From Clostridia bacterium (GTDB lineage Bacteria > Bacillota_A > Clostridia > RUG12999), in contig JAFYVD010000046.1 of NCBI GenBank assembly GCA_017558425.1, positions 1 to 19,788 of the forward strand: DNA of 19,788 nucleotides. Direction: 5' to 3'. Positions 1 through 9,550 of this stretch are shown in pieces (positions within the stretch are counted from its first letter, which is position 1; each line of letters opens with the position of its first letter). The notes beneath the pieces are model-generated. The model worked only from the letters and a program-made list of their open reading frames with translations, ran no database searches and was not told the DNA's origin. The translations under genes were made by a program, and so were the position numbers.

Positions 1-681
1 GTCTTCGGGGTGAACTTTTGTTTTGATATAGCTGTAAGCGTAAACGTCAATACCAAATTTTGCGGCTCTGTGAATGAGCTCATTAAAATCAAGATAACCA
101 TAAGGTGTGAGGTTTGCCTCTTTTGCGAAAACGAGGATTGCGTCACGGCCTGCGTGAGCAATTGCGGACAGATGTTCATCGGGATATTCGTCAAGACCGT
201 AACCTGAATGAAGCATTCTGGGCGAGAAAAGCGGTTTTCTGCGAGTTACCTTTTTTGTGAGGTAAGGAGCTTTTTTCTCGGACATTTGGTCCTCGAAGAA
301 ATAAAGAGCCTGAGCGGCACCTCTGTCGTCATAGCCGCAAACTGTAACTTTATCGGCAACTTCGGCCATAAATCCTTTGTAAGAATCGGCAGAACCGAGG
401 TCTGCGCAGATTTCTGCTTTTGTGGCAACATAAATTTCGCCGTCAGCGGGAGTTCCTTTTTTAACGAAAACAGAAACACCCATAGAAGTGTATAAATAAT
501 CGGCAAAATCCTTTGCGGCAGTAAGAATTACATCAGATGCATTTTCGTCAATGACGATTTTCATACCATCTTTAATTTCGAATTCGTCTGCGCCGGGTTT
601 TACCGCAATGTCTCTTAAATCTTTTTTGTGGATTTCAAGCATAGCTTTTCTGAAATCGTAATTTTGCTGAGTATGTAACAA
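1..681 (-). CDS. Glycoside-hydrolase-like protein, N-terminal part (GH20-type zincin-like domain plus start of barrel); runs off the left edge
   Basis: The first 227 codons are present and the 3' end lies outside the window. I place the start at TTG 681-679, because GGAGG (695-691) sits 9 nt upstream; the first in-frame ATG (642) has no comparable ribosome binding site. Residues about 30-135 show the alternating pattern of the small alpha/beta domain that precedes the catalytic barrel in family-20-like glycosidases: a run of IVIDENASDVILTAAKDF, then GEIYVAT, then VTVCGYDDRGAAQALYFFED. After a linker, RRKPLFSPRM and the following hydrophobic strand look like the start of a TIM barrel. No signal peptide is visible, so the enzyme is probably cytoplasmic. 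The catalytic residues are beyond the edge and the substrate cannot be named. It has its own promoter and follows the purine operon terminator, so it is probably an independent unit. An alternative is a GH67-like or other enzyme sharing the same N-terminal fold. Confidence 0.6.
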   Translation of the reverse strand, partial: MLHTQQNYDFRKAMLEIHKKDLRDIAVKPGADEFEIKDGMKIVIDENASDVILTAAKDFADYLYTSMGVSVFVKKGTPADGEIYVATKAEICADLGSADSYKGFMAEVADKVTVCGYDDRGAAQALYFFEDQMSEKKAPYLTKKVTRRKPLFSPRMLHSGYGLDEYPDEHLSAIAHAGRDAILVFAKEANLTPYGYLDFNELIHRAAKFGIDVYAYSYIKTKVHPED

Positions 682-712
682 GGCAATAGTCCTCCTTTTT
701 ATTATTGATTTC

Positions 713-741
713 ATTATAATATAACAGGTATTTAAAGTCAA
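713..741 (-). promoter_or_regulatory. Sigma-A promoter for the glycoside-hydrolase-like gene
   Basis: On the minus strand TTGACT (741-736) and TATAAT (718-713) are separated by exactly 17 bp. The -10 box lies about 30 nt upstream of the TTG start, leaving a short leader that contains GGAGG. It sits just past the purL terminator, so the gene has its own transcription start. Confidence 0.85.
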
Positions 742-743
742 GG

Positions 744-779
744 AAAAAACCGCAGAAAAAAACATTTTTCTGCGGTTTT
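744..779 (-). terminator. Rho-independent terminator of the purine operon
   Basis: A perfect 15-bp stem (779-765 with 760-746) with core CCGCAGAAAAA and a 4-nt loop is followed on the minus strand by a run of six T (749-744). It begins a few bases after the purL stop codon. The flanking A and T tracts make it potentially active in both directions. Confidence 0.9.
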
Positions 780-783
780 AAAA

Positions 784-3700
784 TTACTTATAATATTTTA
801 CTGCGGAGTTGAAGATGTTCATTTCATATTCACCTTCAACGTTCTTGTAAAGACCACTGCCGATACGTTCGGAGTGACCCATTTTACCAAACACTCTGCC
901 GTCGGGAGAAGTGATACCCTCGATAGCATAATCGGATCCGTTGGGACAGAATCTGATGTCGGAAGTGGGGTTGCCGTCAAGGTCAACATACTGAGTAGCA
1001 ATCTGACCATTATCCGCAAGCTTTTTGATAAGCTCTTCCGAAGCGATAAATCTGCCTTCGCCGTGTGAAATGGGCACGGTATAGATTTCGCCGGGCTGAG
1101 CCATTGAAAGCCAGGGGGATTTGTTGGAAACAACCTTTGTGCGAACAAGTCTGGACTGGTGACGACCGATTACATTGTATGTAAGAGTCGGGCAGTTTTC
1201 GTCTGTGTCAATGATTTCGCCGTAAGGTACAAGGCCGAGTTTGATAAGAGCCTGGAAACCGTTACAGATACCGCACATTAAACCATCGCGGTTTTTCAGC
1301 AGGTTGTGAACTTCTTCTTTAACGATAGCGTTACGGAAGAAGGCTGTGATGAATTTACCCGAACCATCGGGTTCGTCACCGCCGGAGAATCCACCGGGGA
1401 TGAATATCATCTGTGCCTGTTTAACTCTTTCTGCAAAGTATTTAACGGAATTGTCAATACCTGCGGCAGAAAGGTTGTTGATTACGATAATTTCAGCTTT
1501 GCCGCCTGCTCTTTCAACTGCTTTTGCAGAATCGTATTCGCAGTTTGTACCGGGGAATACGGGGATAAGAACAGTGGGTGTAGCAGCTTTAACTGTGGAT
1601 ACACGTTTTTCGTAAGCGGGTTTTGTAAGGTCGGGGATATCGGCTTTGCCGTTATCAATATTGTTGCAGGGGAACACGGGCTCAAGTTTATCTTCATAAA
1701 TTTTGAGGAGTTCACCAAGGCAGAGGCTTTCGCTGCCGTAAACAATAGCCGCTTTTTCAGTTGTTTTACCGATAACTGTTCCAACAGAAACATCTCCGCA
1801 AACTTCAAGCACGAAAGCACCGTAGTTGTAACCGAAGATTTCTTCTTTGCAGATGTCTGCAAATTCAAAACCTATGTTGTTACCGAACGCCATTTTCATA
1901 ACTGCTTCAGCAACACCACCCATACCGGGAGTGTAAGCCGCTTTTATTTTGCCGTCACGAACGAGGCTTGCAACTGTGTCAAACAGAGCAATTTCTGATT
2001 CTGCCACGGGCAGACCGTTTTCGTCATATTCGGGTTTTAAGAGCACAACATTATTTCCGGCACATTTAAATTCGGGGGAGATAATGTTTTTGATTTTATC
2101 TGTTGTAACTGCGAAAGATACAAGTGTGGGCGGAACATCAATGTTTTCGAAAGATCCGCTCATAGAGTCTTTACCGCCGATTGCGGCAATGCCATAATCC
2201 ATCTGTGCAGAGAATGCACCAAGAAGTGCGGCGAGAGGTTTGCCCCAACGCTTGCCGTCTTTAAGCGGTTTTTCAAAGTATTCCTGGAATGTCAGGTAAA
2301 CATCTTTGAAATCTGCACCTGTTGCAATCAGTTTGGAAACAGATTCAACAACTGCAAGGTAAGCACTGTGATAAGGGCTCTTTTCAGCAATGAACGGGTT
2401 GTAACCCCAAGCCATCAGCGAACATGTGTCTGTGTCGCCTTTTTCAAGGGAAACTTTGTTAACCATTGCCTGAGAAGGTGTGAGCTGATATTTACCGCCG
2501 AAAGGCATAAGTACTGAACCGGCACCGATTGTGGAGTCGAAACGTTCGGAAAGTCCGCGTTTTGAACAGATGTTAAGGTCATCGGCGAGAGCTTTCATAC
2601 CTTCTGCGAAATCAGCGGGGATTTCTTTTTTATAAGCTTCGGGAGCGGCAGGAGCAACGTCAATATGCTTTTCCGCACCGTTGGAGTTTAAGAATTCTCT
2701 TGAAATGTTACAGATATCTTTGCCATTCCAGTTCATTACAAGGCGAGGCTCAGCAGTAACTTTCGCAACGATAGTAGCTTCAAGGTTTTCAGCCTGAGCA
2801 AGCTGAATAAATCTGTCAGCATCTTCGGGAGCAACAGCAACAGCCATTCTTTCCTGAGATTCACTGATTGCAAGTTCTGTACCGTCAAGACCGTCGTATT
2901 TTTTGGGAACTGCGTTAAGGTCAATTTCAAGACCATCTGCAAGTTCGCCGATAGCAACAGATACACCACCTGCACCAAAGTCGTTACAACGTTTGATAAG
3001 CTGAGAAGCTTCTTTGTTTCTGAAAAGTCTCTGGAGCTTTCTTTCTTCGGGAGCATTACCCTTCTGAACTTCAGCACCGCAGGATTCAAGAGACTGGAGT
3101 GTGTGAGATTTTGAAGAACCTGTCGCACCGCCACAACCGTCACGGCCTGTTCTGCCGCCGAGGAGGATGATAACATCGCCCGGAGCGGGTCTTTCACGAC
3201 GAACATTTTCAGCGGGAGCTGCCGCAATAACAGCACCGATTTCCATACGTTTTGCAACATAGCCGTCGTGATAGATTTCATCTACCTGACCTGTTGCAAG
3301 ACCAATCTGGTTACCGTAAGAACTGTAACCTGCAGCTGCTGTCTGAACAATTTTTCTCTGGGGGAGTTTACCCTCTATTGTTTCTTCAAGCGGTTTTAAC
3401 GGGTCTGCCGCACCTGTAACACGCATAGCACCGTAAACATATGAACGGCCTGAAAGCGGGTCACGGATTGCACCGCCGATACATGTAGCCGCACCACCGA
3501 AAGGTTCAATTTCTGTGGGGTGGTTGTGAGTTTCGTTTTTGAACAGAAGCAGCCAATCCTGGTCTTCGCCATCAACGGTAACAGTCATTTTAACTGTGCA
3601 TGCATTGATTTCTTCGGACTCATCAAGCTTGTCAAGTTTGCCGGCTTTTTTCAGATATTTAGCGGCAATTGTACCGATGTCCATAAGGTTAACGGGTTTT

Positions 3701-4476
3701 GTTCTGCCGATGTCGGCACGGGTTTTAACATATCTGTCGTAAGCGCTCTGAAGGAGTTTGTCTTCAAATTTAACGCTGTCGATAGTAGTAAGGAATGTGG
3801 TGTGACGGCAATGGTCAGACCAGTATGTATCAATCATACGGATTTCAGTGATGGTGGGGTTGCGGTTTTCGGAAATAAAATACTGCTGGCAGAATTTTAT
3901 ATCGTCGAGATCCATTGCAAGACCGTAATTTTTCACGAAATCAGAGAGACCCTTTTCGTCAAGCGAAATGAACCCTTCAAGAGTTTCGACAGATTCAGGG
4001 ATGTCATAGCTTGCCGCAAGAGTTTCGAAGGTTTCGAGAGTTGCTTCACGGCTTTCAACCGGGTTGATAACATATTTTTTAATAGCATCAACGTCGGCGT
4101 CTGAAATGTTGCCGCTTAAAATGAACACTTTTGCTGTGCGTACAGTAGGTCTGTCACCGCAGGAAATAATCTGAATGCACTGGGATGCCGAGTCAGCTCT
4201 CTGGTCAAACTGACCGGGGAGATATTCTGTGGCAAACACTTTGCCGCCTTTTGCATCGGGCATTTCGGTTGAAATAATATCAAGCTGAGGCTCGGAGAAA
4301 ACGGCTGTGCAAGAATAATCAAACAGGTCTTTTTCGATGTTTTCAACATCGTATCTGTTGATTATACGAAGGTCTGTGAGACCTTTTATACCCAGCAGGG
4401 AAACAATGTCGTTTTTAAGAGCTTTTGCTTCGTGAGCGAGCTCTTTTTTCTTTTCTACATAAATTCTGTATACCAT
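784..4476 (-). CDS. purL: Phosphoribosylformylglycinamidine (FGAM) synthase, single-chain PurL with fused glutamine amidotransferase
   Basis: It converts FGAR, glutamine and ATP to FGAM, the fourth step of purine synthesis. The 1230-residue chain fuses the synthase and glutaminase parts, so no separate PurS or PurQ is needed; this length fits the clostridial fused form. Visible motifs are YWSDHCRHTTF (residues 218-228), the ATP and metal-binding stretch KNETHNHPTEIEPFGG (313-328), and GGRTGRDGCGGATGSS (440-455). A class I glutaminase domain starts near 966, with the nucleophile Cys1071 in GICNGFQAL and the His1201/Glu1203 pair in GHSER. ATG 4476 is chosen because AAAGG (4489-4485) lies 8 nt upstream and the usual start MVYRIYVEKK follows. 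The open frame extends upstream into purD, but that extension has no family resemblance. It is the last gene of the operon, 4 nt after purD. All key residues appear intact, so this is a working glutaminase in the operon. Confidence 0.97.
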   Translation of the reverse strand: MVYRIYVEKKKELAHEAKALKNDIVSLLGIKGLTDLRIINRYDVENIEKDLFDYSCTAVFSEPQLDIISTEMPDAKGGKVFATEYLPGQFDQRADSASQCIQIISCGDRPTVRTAKVFILSGNISDADVDAIKKYVINPVESREATLETFETLAASYDIPESVETLEGFISLDEKGLSDFVKNYGLAMDLDDIKFCQQYFISENRNPTITEIRMIDTYWSDHCRHTTFLTTIDSVKFEDKLLQSAYDRYVKTRADIGRTKPVNLMDIGTIAAKYLKKAGKLDKLDESEEINACTVKMTVTVDGEDQDWLLLFKNETHNHPTEIEPFGGAATCIGGAIRDPLSGRSYVYGAMRVTGAADPLKPLEETIEGKLPQRKIVQTAAAGYSSYGNQIGLATGQVDEIYHDGYVAKRMEIGAVIAAAPAENVRRERPAPGDVIILLGGRTGRDGCGGATGSSKSHTLQSLESCGAEVQKGNAPEERKLQRLFRNKEASQLIKRCNDFGAGGVSVAIGELADGLEIDLNAVPKKYDGLDGTELAISESQERMAVAVAPEDADRFIQLAQAENLEATIVAKVTAEPRLVMNWNGKDICNISREFLNSNGAEKHIDVAPAAPEAYKKEIPADFAEGMKALADDLNICSKRGLSERFDSTIGAGSVLMPFGGKYQLTPSQAMVNKVSLEKGDTDTCSLMAWGYNPFIAEKSPYHSAYLAVVESVSKLIATGADFKDVYLTFQEYFEKPLKDGKRWGKPLAALLGAFSAQMDYGIAAIGGKDSMSGSFENIDVPPTLVSFAVTTDKIKNIISPEFKCAGNNVVLLKPEYDENGLPVAESEIALFDTVASLVRDGKIKAAYTPGMGGVAEAVMKMAFGNNIGFEFADICKEEIFGYNYGAFVLEVCGDVSVGTVIGKTTEKAAIVYGSESLCLGELLKIYEDKLEPVFPCNNIDNGKADIPDLTKPAYEKRVSTVKAATPTVLIPVFPGTNCEYDSAKAVERAGGKAEIIVINNLSAAGIDNSVKYFAERVKQAQMIFIPGGFSGGDEPDGSGKFITAFFRNAIVKEEVHNLLKNRDGLMCGICNGFQALIKLGLVPYGEIIDTDENCPTLTYNVIGRHQSRLVRTKVVSNKSPWLSMAQPGEIYTVPISHGEGRFIASEELIKKLADNGQIATQYVDLDGNPTSDIRFCPNGSDYAIEGITSPDGRVFGKMGHSERIGSGLYKNVEGEYEMNIFNSAVKYYK

Positions 4477-4480
4477 ATTC

Positions 4481-5749
4481 TTATCCTTTCTTGGCTTTAA
4501 GAGCTTTCTGACCGATGTCTTTGCGGTAGAAAGCATTTCCAAAGGAAACTTTTTTAACTTCGTTGTAAGATTTTTCAATAGCTTTTTCAAGTGTGTCGGC
4601 TGTAGCTGTTACGCCCAGAACACGTCCGCCACCCGAAAGAAGTTTTCCATCCTCAAGTTTTGCACCTGCAACATAGATTTCACCTTCGCCGTCTGTGGGA
4701 AGGGTGATTTCAAAACCTGTTTCATATTTTCCTGGATAGCCTGCAGATGCCATAATTACGCAACAAGCAGAGCCGGTGGAAAATTCAACTTCTGTTTCGG
4801 AAAGTGTTTCGTTTTCAACTGCTTTCATAATTTCGAACAGGTCGGATTTGAGCAGCGGAAGAACAACCTGAGTTTCGGGGTCGCCGAATCGGCAGTTGTA
4901 TTCAATAACTTTAGGACCATTCGGTGTAAGCATAAGGCCGAAATAGAGGCAACCTTTAAATGTTCTGCCTTCGGCGTTCATTGCATTCAATGTAGGAATG
5001 AAAATTGTTTCCATACACTCTTTTGCAATTTCATCGGTATAGTAGGGGTTGGGAGCAACCGTACCCATACCGCCGGTGTTAAGTCCCTGGTCGTTATCAA
5101 GTGCACGTTTGTGGTCCATGGAAGATACCATCGGAACAACGGTTTTACCGTCTGTGAAAGAAAGAACAGAAACTTCCGGACCTGTGAGAAACTCTTCGAT
5201 AACGATTCTGGAACCGCTTTCGCCGAAAACTTTGTCTTCCATCATAGATTTAACAGCCGCAATCGCATCTTCTCTTGTTTCGGCGATAATAACGCCTTTG
5301 CCGAGAGCCAGACCGTCAGCTTTGATAACTGTGGGGATAGGAGCTGTTTCAAGATAGGAAAGAGCCTCTGCCATATCGGTGAAAACCTGATATTCTGCAG
5401 TAGGAATTGAATATTTTTTCATAAGGTTTTTGGAGAAAACCTTGCTTCCTTCGATTTCAGCCGCTGCTTTTGAGGGGCCGAAACAAGGAATACCGATTTC
5501 ACGGAGTCTGTCGGTTACACCTAAAACGAGCGGGTCGTCGGGAGCAACAACGGCAAACTTAATATCGTTTGATTTCGCAAAATCAACAATAGCTTCAACA
5601 TCTTTTGCACCAATACCTGTGCAAACAGCATCGGCGGCGATACCGCCGTTGCCGGGAAGTGCATAGATTTCCGAAATTTCAGAACTTTTTTTAAGAGATT
5701 TTATAATAGCATGTTCGCGGCCACCGCCGCCCACAACCATTATTTTCAT
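4481..5749 (-). CDS. purD: Phosphoribosylamine-glycine ligase (GAR synthetase)
   Basis: It joins glycine to phosphoribosylamine using ATP, the second step of the pathway. It has 422 residues, the normal length for the family. The N-terminal nucleotide-like fold begins MKIMVVGGGGREHAI. The ATP-grasp domain contains KADGLALGKGVIIAE (143-157), EEFLTGPEVSV (185-195), NTGGMG (224-229) and the metal-binding end VIEYNCRFGDPETQ (281-294). ATG 5749 is preferred over the longer frame because AGGAGG (5763-5758) lies 8 nt upstream and the protein then begins at the conserved glycine-rich loop. The ribosome binding site lies immediately after the glyA stop, with 16 nt between the genes. Its substrates come from two neighbours: glycine from GlyA and phosphoribosylamine from the PurF-like protein. 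Confidence 0.97.
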   Translation of the reverse strand: MKIMVVGGGGREHAIIKSLKKSSEISEIYALPGNGGIAADAVCTGIGAKDVEAIVDFAKSNDIKFAVVAPDDPLVLGVTDRLREIGIPCFGPSKAAAEIEGSKVFSKNLMKKYSIPTAEYQVFTDMAEALSYLETAPIPTVIKADGLALGKGVIIAETREDAIAAVKSMMEDKVFGESGSRIVIEEFLTGPEVSVLSFTDGKTVVPMVSSMDHKRALDNDQGLNTGGMGTVAPNPYYTDEIAKECMETIFIPTLNAMNAEGRTFKGCLYFGLMLTPNGPKVIEYNCRFGDPETQVVLPLLKSDLFEIMKAVENETLSETEVEFSTGSACCVIMASAGYPGKYETGFEITLPTDGEGEIYVAGAKLEDGKLLSGGGRVLGVTATADTLEKAIEKSYNEVKKVSFGNAFYRKDIGQKALKAKKG

Positions 5750-5765
5750 AGGTGATTCCTCCTGA

Positions 5766-7007
5766 TTATTCGTAAATGGGGAACTTTTCGCAAAGCTCAA
5801 TTACTTCTTTTGTAACCTGGTCTTTTGTAGCTTCAAAATCAGAAGCAACAAGTTTGATCCAGTGAGCAATTTTCTTCATTTCTTCTTCTTTGAAACCACG
5901 TGATGTAACAGCAGGAGTACCGATACGAACACCACTTGTTACAAACGGGCTTTCAGGGTCGTTGGGGATTGTATTTTTGTTAGCTGTGATATGAACTTCG
6001 TCAAGACGGTGTTCCATTTCTTTACCTGTGATGCCGAAAGGACGAAGGTCAAGAAGCATCAGGTGGTTATCAGTACCGCCGGATACAATGTTAAAGCCTT
6101 CTTTAAGGAATTCTTCGGATAAAACTTTTGCATTTTTAACAATCTGTTTCTGATATTCTTTGAATTCATCTGTTAAAGCTTCGCCGAAAGCAACAGCTTT
6201 AGCAGCAATGATGTGCATGAGTGGTCCGCCCTGGATTCCGGGGAAGATAGCTTTATCAATCTGTTTTGCATATTCTTCTTTGCAGAGGATAAGGCCGCCA
6301 CGAGGACCGCGGAGAGTTTTGTGAGTTGTTGTTGTAACAACGTCAGCATAGGGAACGGGAGAGGGATGGAGACCTGCAGCAACAAGACCTGCGATGTGCG
6401 CGATGTCAACCATCATAATTGCGCCAACTTCGTCACAAATTTCGCGGATTTTTGCAAAGTCGATAGTTCTTGCGTATGCACTTGCACCCGAAACAATCAT
6501 TTTGGGTTTGCATTCAAGAGCGATTTCGCGCATTTTGTCATAGTCGATTCTGCCTGTTTCATCGTCAACACCGTAAGGAACAATGTTGAAATATTTACCG
6601 GAAATATTAACAGGGCTACCGTGAGAAAGGTGACCGCCGTGAGCAAGGTTCATGCCCATAACTGTGTCGCCCGGTTCGAGGAATGCGAAGAATACTGCGA
6701 GGTTAGCGTTAGCACCACTGTGAGGCTGAACATTAGCGTGTTCTGCACCGAAAAGCTTTTTAGCTCTTTCTCTTGCGATTTCTTCAACTTCGTCAACGTG
6801 GATACAACCGCCGTAATATCTTTTGCCCGGATAACCTTCTGCATATTTGTTTGTCAGAACACCGCCGGCAGCAAGAAGAACTGCTTCGGATACGATGTTT
6901 TCGGAAGCGATAAGCTCAATGTTGTGTTTCTGACGGGAAAGCTCTTTGTCGCAAGCGGCATAAACTTCGCTGTCATAGTTTTTAAGATTGTCAAAAAATT
7001 TACTCAT
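5766..7007 (-). CDS. glyA: Serine hydroxymethyltransferase
   Basis: This PLP enzyme interconverts serine plus THF with glycine plus 5,10-methylene-THF. The 413-residue protein has the normal length and motifs: [10 protein letters not shown] (31-40), [13 protein letters not shown] (55-67), the PLP-ring Asp201 with His204 in DIAHIAG, and the Schiff-base Lys230 in [14 protein letters not shown]. The start at 7007 is supported by AAGGAG (7022-7017), 9 nt upstream. Its position between the AICAR transformylase and purD makes metabolic sense: glycine feeds PurD, and the one-carbon unit, once oxidised to 10-formyl-THF by enzymes not in this window, feeds PurN and the AICAR transformylase. As part of this transcript it would also be under the ZTP riboswitch. 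Confidence 0.97.
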   Translation of the reverse strand: MSKFFDNLKNYDSEVYAACDKELSRQKHNIELIASENIVSEAVLLAAGGVLTNKYAEGYPGKRYYGGCIHVDEVEEIARERAKKLFGAEHANVQPHSGANANLAVFFAFLEPGDTVMGMNLAHGGHLSHGSPVNISGKYFNIVPYGVDDETGRIDYDKMREIALECKPKMIVSGASAYARTIDFAKIREICDEVGAIMMVDIAHIAGLVAAGLHPSPVPYADVVTTTTHKTLRGPRGGLILCKEEYAKQIDKAIFPGIQGGPLMHIIAAKAVAFGEALTDEFKEYQKQIVKNAKVLSEEFLKEGFNIVSGGTDNHLMLLDLRPFGITGKEMEHRLDEVHITANKNTIPNDPESPFVTSGVRIGTPAVTSRGFKEEEMKKIAHWIKLVASDFEATKDQVTKEVIELCEKFPIYE

Positions 7008-7032
7008 TGTAATAGTCTCCTTATATAATATA

Positions 7033-8220
7033 TTAATGGTGGAAAAGTCTCATATGTGTGAATGCCATTGAAATACCGAGCTTGTTGCAAGCATCGATTA
7101 CAAGCTGGTCGCGGATGGAACCGCCGGGCTGAGCAATGTAGCTTACGCCACTTTTTGCAGCACGTTCAATGTTGTCGCTGAAGGGGAAGAATGCATCCGA
7201 ACCGAGAGCAACGCCTTTGATGGAAGCAAGGTAAGCAACCTTTTCTTCTCTTGTGAAGGGTTCGGGCTGAGTTTTGAAGAACTGCTGCCACATTCCGTCT
7301 GCAATCACCTGGTCTGCATCAAAATCGGAAATGTAAAGGTCGATACAGTTGTCTCTGTCAGGTCTGCCGATTTCATCAAGGAAAGGCAGGTTCAGCACTT
7401 TGTCGTGCTGACGGAGATGCCAGTTATCAGCTTTCTGACCTGCAAGTCTTGTACAGTGAATTCTGGACTGCTGACCTGCGCCAACGCCGATTGCCTGACC
7501 ATCTGCCGCAAAGCAAACCGAGTTGGACTGTGTATATTTTAATGTAATAAGAGCAACGATGAGGTTTCTTACTGCATCTTCAGGTAGGTCTTTGTTTTCT
7601 GTAACAATTTCTGTGAGCAGTTCGCGATTGATTTCAAAATCGTTTCTGCCCTGTTCGAAAGTGATGCCGAAAACCTGTTTTCTTTCGATGGGGTCGGGAA
7701 CATAGTTTTCGTCAATTTTAACGATGTTGTATGTACCCTTACGTTTTGTTTTAAGAATTTCAAGAGCTTCGTCTGTGTAACCGGGAGCGATTACGCCGTC
7801 AGATACTTCTCTTGCGATGAGGGAAGCTGTAACTTTGTCACAAACATCGGAAAGAGCAATCCAGTCACCGAAAGAACTCATTCTGTCAGTACCTCTTGCA
7901 CGAGCATAAGCAAGAGCGAGGGGAGAAGAATCAAGGTCTGCGATATCGTCAACGTAGCAAGCCTTTTTGAGTTTGTCGCTCATAGGAAGTCCGAGAGCGG
8001 CGGATGTGGGGCTTACATGTTTGAAAGATGTTGCACAGGGGATACCGAGTGCAGCTTTAAGGTCGCGAACGAGCAGCCAGCTGTTGAAAGCATCAAGGAA
8101 GTTGATGTAACCGGGTTTGCCGTTTAAAATTTCAACAGGAAGGTCGCTTCCGTCGTGCATAAAAATTCTTGAAGGTTTCTGGTTGGGGTTACAACCGTAT
8201 TTAAGTTCAAAAGAATTCAT
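7033..8220 (-). CDS. purH: Stand-alone AICAR formyltransferase (C-terminal half of PurH only)
   Basis: It transfers a formyl group from 10-formyl-THF to AICAR (ZMP) to make FAICAR, the ninth step. The 395-residue chain covers only the transformylase; the MGS-like IMP cyclohydrolase domain that precedes it in ordinary bifunctional PurH is absent. The catalytic Lys-His pair is visible as K67-H68 in [13 protein letters not shown]. Other family motifs are [25 protein letters not shown] and a C-terminal [17 protein letters not shown] ending in RLFHH. The start ATG 8220 overlaps the previous stop by one base (TAATG), with GGAGG (8234-8230) 9 nt upstream, so the two genes are probably translationally coupled. 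The missing cyclohydrolase step is supplied by the neighbouring PurO-like gene. Its substrate ZMP is what the operon's riboswitch senses. Confidence 0.93.
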   Translation of the reverse strand: MNSFELKYGCNPNQKPSRIFMHDGSDLPVEILNGKPGYINFLDAFNSWLLVRDLKAALGIPCATSFKHVSPTSAALGLPMSDKLKKACYVDDIADLDSSPLALAYARARGTDRMSSFGDWIALSDVCDKVTASLIAREVSDGVIAPGYTDEALEILKTKRKGTYNIVKIDENYVPDPIERKQVFGITFEQGRNDFEINRELLTEIVTENKDLPEDAVRNLIVALITLKYTQSNSVCFAADGQAIGVGAGQQSRIHCTRLAGQKADNWHLRQHDKVLNLPFLDEIGRPDRDNCIDLYISDFDADQVIADGMWQQFFKTQPEPFTREEKVAYLASIKGVALGSDAFFPFSDNIERAAKSGVSYIAQPGGSIRDQLVIDACNKLGISMAFTHMRLFHH

Positions 8221-8951
8221 TACTGAAGTCCTCCTTCGTGTTTATTTACAATTCTTGTGTCAATTTCACCTGTTTTAAGGTTGGTGAAACGGACAAACAT
8301 AGAAATTTTGTTGTTTTCATCAAGAGCTTCCCAAACTTTTTTTGTAAGATCATCAATGTCATTGGGAAGGGAAATTCTTTCAGGTTCACCTGTGAAAGTG
8401 GGGAGAGGATTTCCGTCGCAGTTGTAGGTGTGAATGAAATGACCTACACCCGCGAGTGCAGGATATGTGAATGTATATCTGCTGCAAGCTGAACCTTCTG
8501 CATCGGCACTTTTTAAAATGTTCATTTTATAAGTGAAATCGCCGTTTGCAAAGTTGAGCATACCGCTGATTCTGGGAGTGAAGTTGGGAGCGTCGGGTTC
8601 GAACTCGCGAGTGTCGAGAGCTGCTTCGAAGCTTTCGCCTTTTGCAAGATGGTCGTAAACTGTATCTGTCTGGTCGCCATTTGTAACAATGAGTTTGTTT
8701 TCGAATTTTCTAACAGGCGAATAGATGATGAGAGAGGGGTCTGAAACCTTGCTTTCATCATAAGGATAAATGGTAATATCTTCGCCGTTAACTCGGAAAA
8801 CTCTGTTCCTTGAGTTTTCGCTTCTGCCCATAATGAAGTAGATTGCAACAGCGTTTTTACCGTCTGCGGTTTTGCCGATTGCAATACCTCTGCCGGGGTA
8901 TGTATTTTCTTTAAGAAGGTCTAAGAGACAGTGTGTTTCGTAAACGTTCAT
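8220..8951 (-). CDS. purO: PurO-like IMP cyclohydrolase
   Basis: It is predicted to close FAICAR to IMP, the last step, in place of the missing N-terminal half of PurH. The 243-residue protein resembles the archaeal-type IMP cyclohydrolase family (PurO, PF07826): YPGRGIAIGKT (18-28), MGRSENSRNRVF (41-52), and later EFEPDAPNFTPRISGM (116-131). ATG 8951 is chosen over the longer frame because GGAG (8963-8960) lies 8 nt upstream and the start overlaps the purN stop as ATGA; the earlier candidate would be buried in purN. The family call rests on motif recall and on context, since a stand-alone AICAR transformylase follows immediately and otherwise nothing here would make IMP. No transmembrane segment or signal is seen. 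Confidence 0.85.
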   Translation of the reverse strand: MNVYETHCLLDLLKENTYPGRGIAIGKTADGKNAVAIYFIMGRSENSRNRVFRVNGEDITIYPYDESKVSDPSLIIYSPVRKFENKLIVTNGDQTDTVYDHLAKGESFEAALDTREFEPDAPNFTPRISGMLNFANGDFTYKMNILKSADAEGSACSRYTFTYPALAGVGHFIHTYNCDGNPLPTFTGEPERISLPNDIDDLTKKVWEALDENNKISMFVRFTNLKTGEIDTRIVNKHEGGLQ

Positions 8952-9550
8952 TTCTTTTTCTCCTTTACAATCTGTTTTGATACAAGCTCGCAGGCTTTTG
9001 GAAGTATAATCCATTCAGCTTGCTGCATAACTCTTTTCTGCAAAATTTCGGGGGTGTCATTTGCGCGGATTTTCACAGCCTTTTGTGCAATGATTTTACC
9101 ACCGTCGGGAATCTCGTTCACAAAATGAACGGTAGCACCCGTAACTTTAACGCCGTATTTAAGTGCTTCTTCGTGAACCTTCAGTCCGTAATACCCTTTT
9201 CCGCAGAAAGATGGAATCAGCGCCGGATGAACATTGATGATACGGTTGGCAAAACGGGAAGTGAATTTTTCTGAAAGAATCTTCATAAATCCCGCAAGCA
9301 CTATGAGGTCAATATGTTCATCCTCAAGTTTTTTTATAAGTAAATCCTCAAAGTCGGGAGATTTAGAAGGGATAACTGCTGTGGCAATGCCGGCATTTTC
9401 AGCACGGGTGAGTGCAAAGGCATCGGGATTACCGGATATAACAAGCGAAATTTCACCGGTTTTGATAATTCCTGCTTTTTGCGCATCAATCATTGCCTGC
9501 AGATTTGTTCCTCCACCCGAAACAAGGACTGCTATTTTTGCTTTAATCAT
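8948..9550 (-). CDS. purN: Phosphoribosylglycinamide (GAR) formyltransferase, 10-formyl-THF dependent
   Basis: It formylates GAR to FGAR with 10-formyl-THF, the third step. The 200-residue protein has the typical Rossmann-like fold start [18 protein letters not shown] (6-23). The three catalytic residues of the family are present as Asn106 and His108 in [11 protein letters not shown] and Asp149 in PDGGKIIAQ. The loop [15 protein letters not shown] fits the family. Start ATG 9550 overlaps the purM stop (ATGA), with AAGGTG just upstream, and its own stop overlaps purO in the same way. The tight packing from purM to the AICAR transformylase suggests coupled translation. Confidence 0.96.
   Translation of the reverse strand: MIKAKIAVLVSGGGTNLQAMIDAQKAGIIKTGEISLVISGNPDAFALTRAENAGIATAVIPSKSPDFEDLLIKKLEDEHIDLIVLAGFMKILSEKFTSRFANRIINVHPALIPSFCGKGYYGLKVHEEALKYGVKVTGATVHFVNEIPDGGKIIAQKAVKIRANDTPEILQKRVMQQAEWIILPKACELVSKQIVKEKKK

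Noticed and set aside
1306..1998. 230-codon plus-strand open frame opposite purL
   Set aside because: It lies antisense to the conserved PurL amidotransferase and synthase regions and its translation resembles no protein family.
3520..4104. 194-codon plus-strand open frame opposite purL
   Set aside because: It is a shadow of the PurL N-terminal half, with no ribosome binding site or recognisable motif.
6213..7028. 271-codon plus-strand open frame opposite glyA
   Set aside because: It is fully antisense to a clear SHMT, has a Cys/Phe/Asn-rich composition typical of reverse-frame reading, and no family motif.
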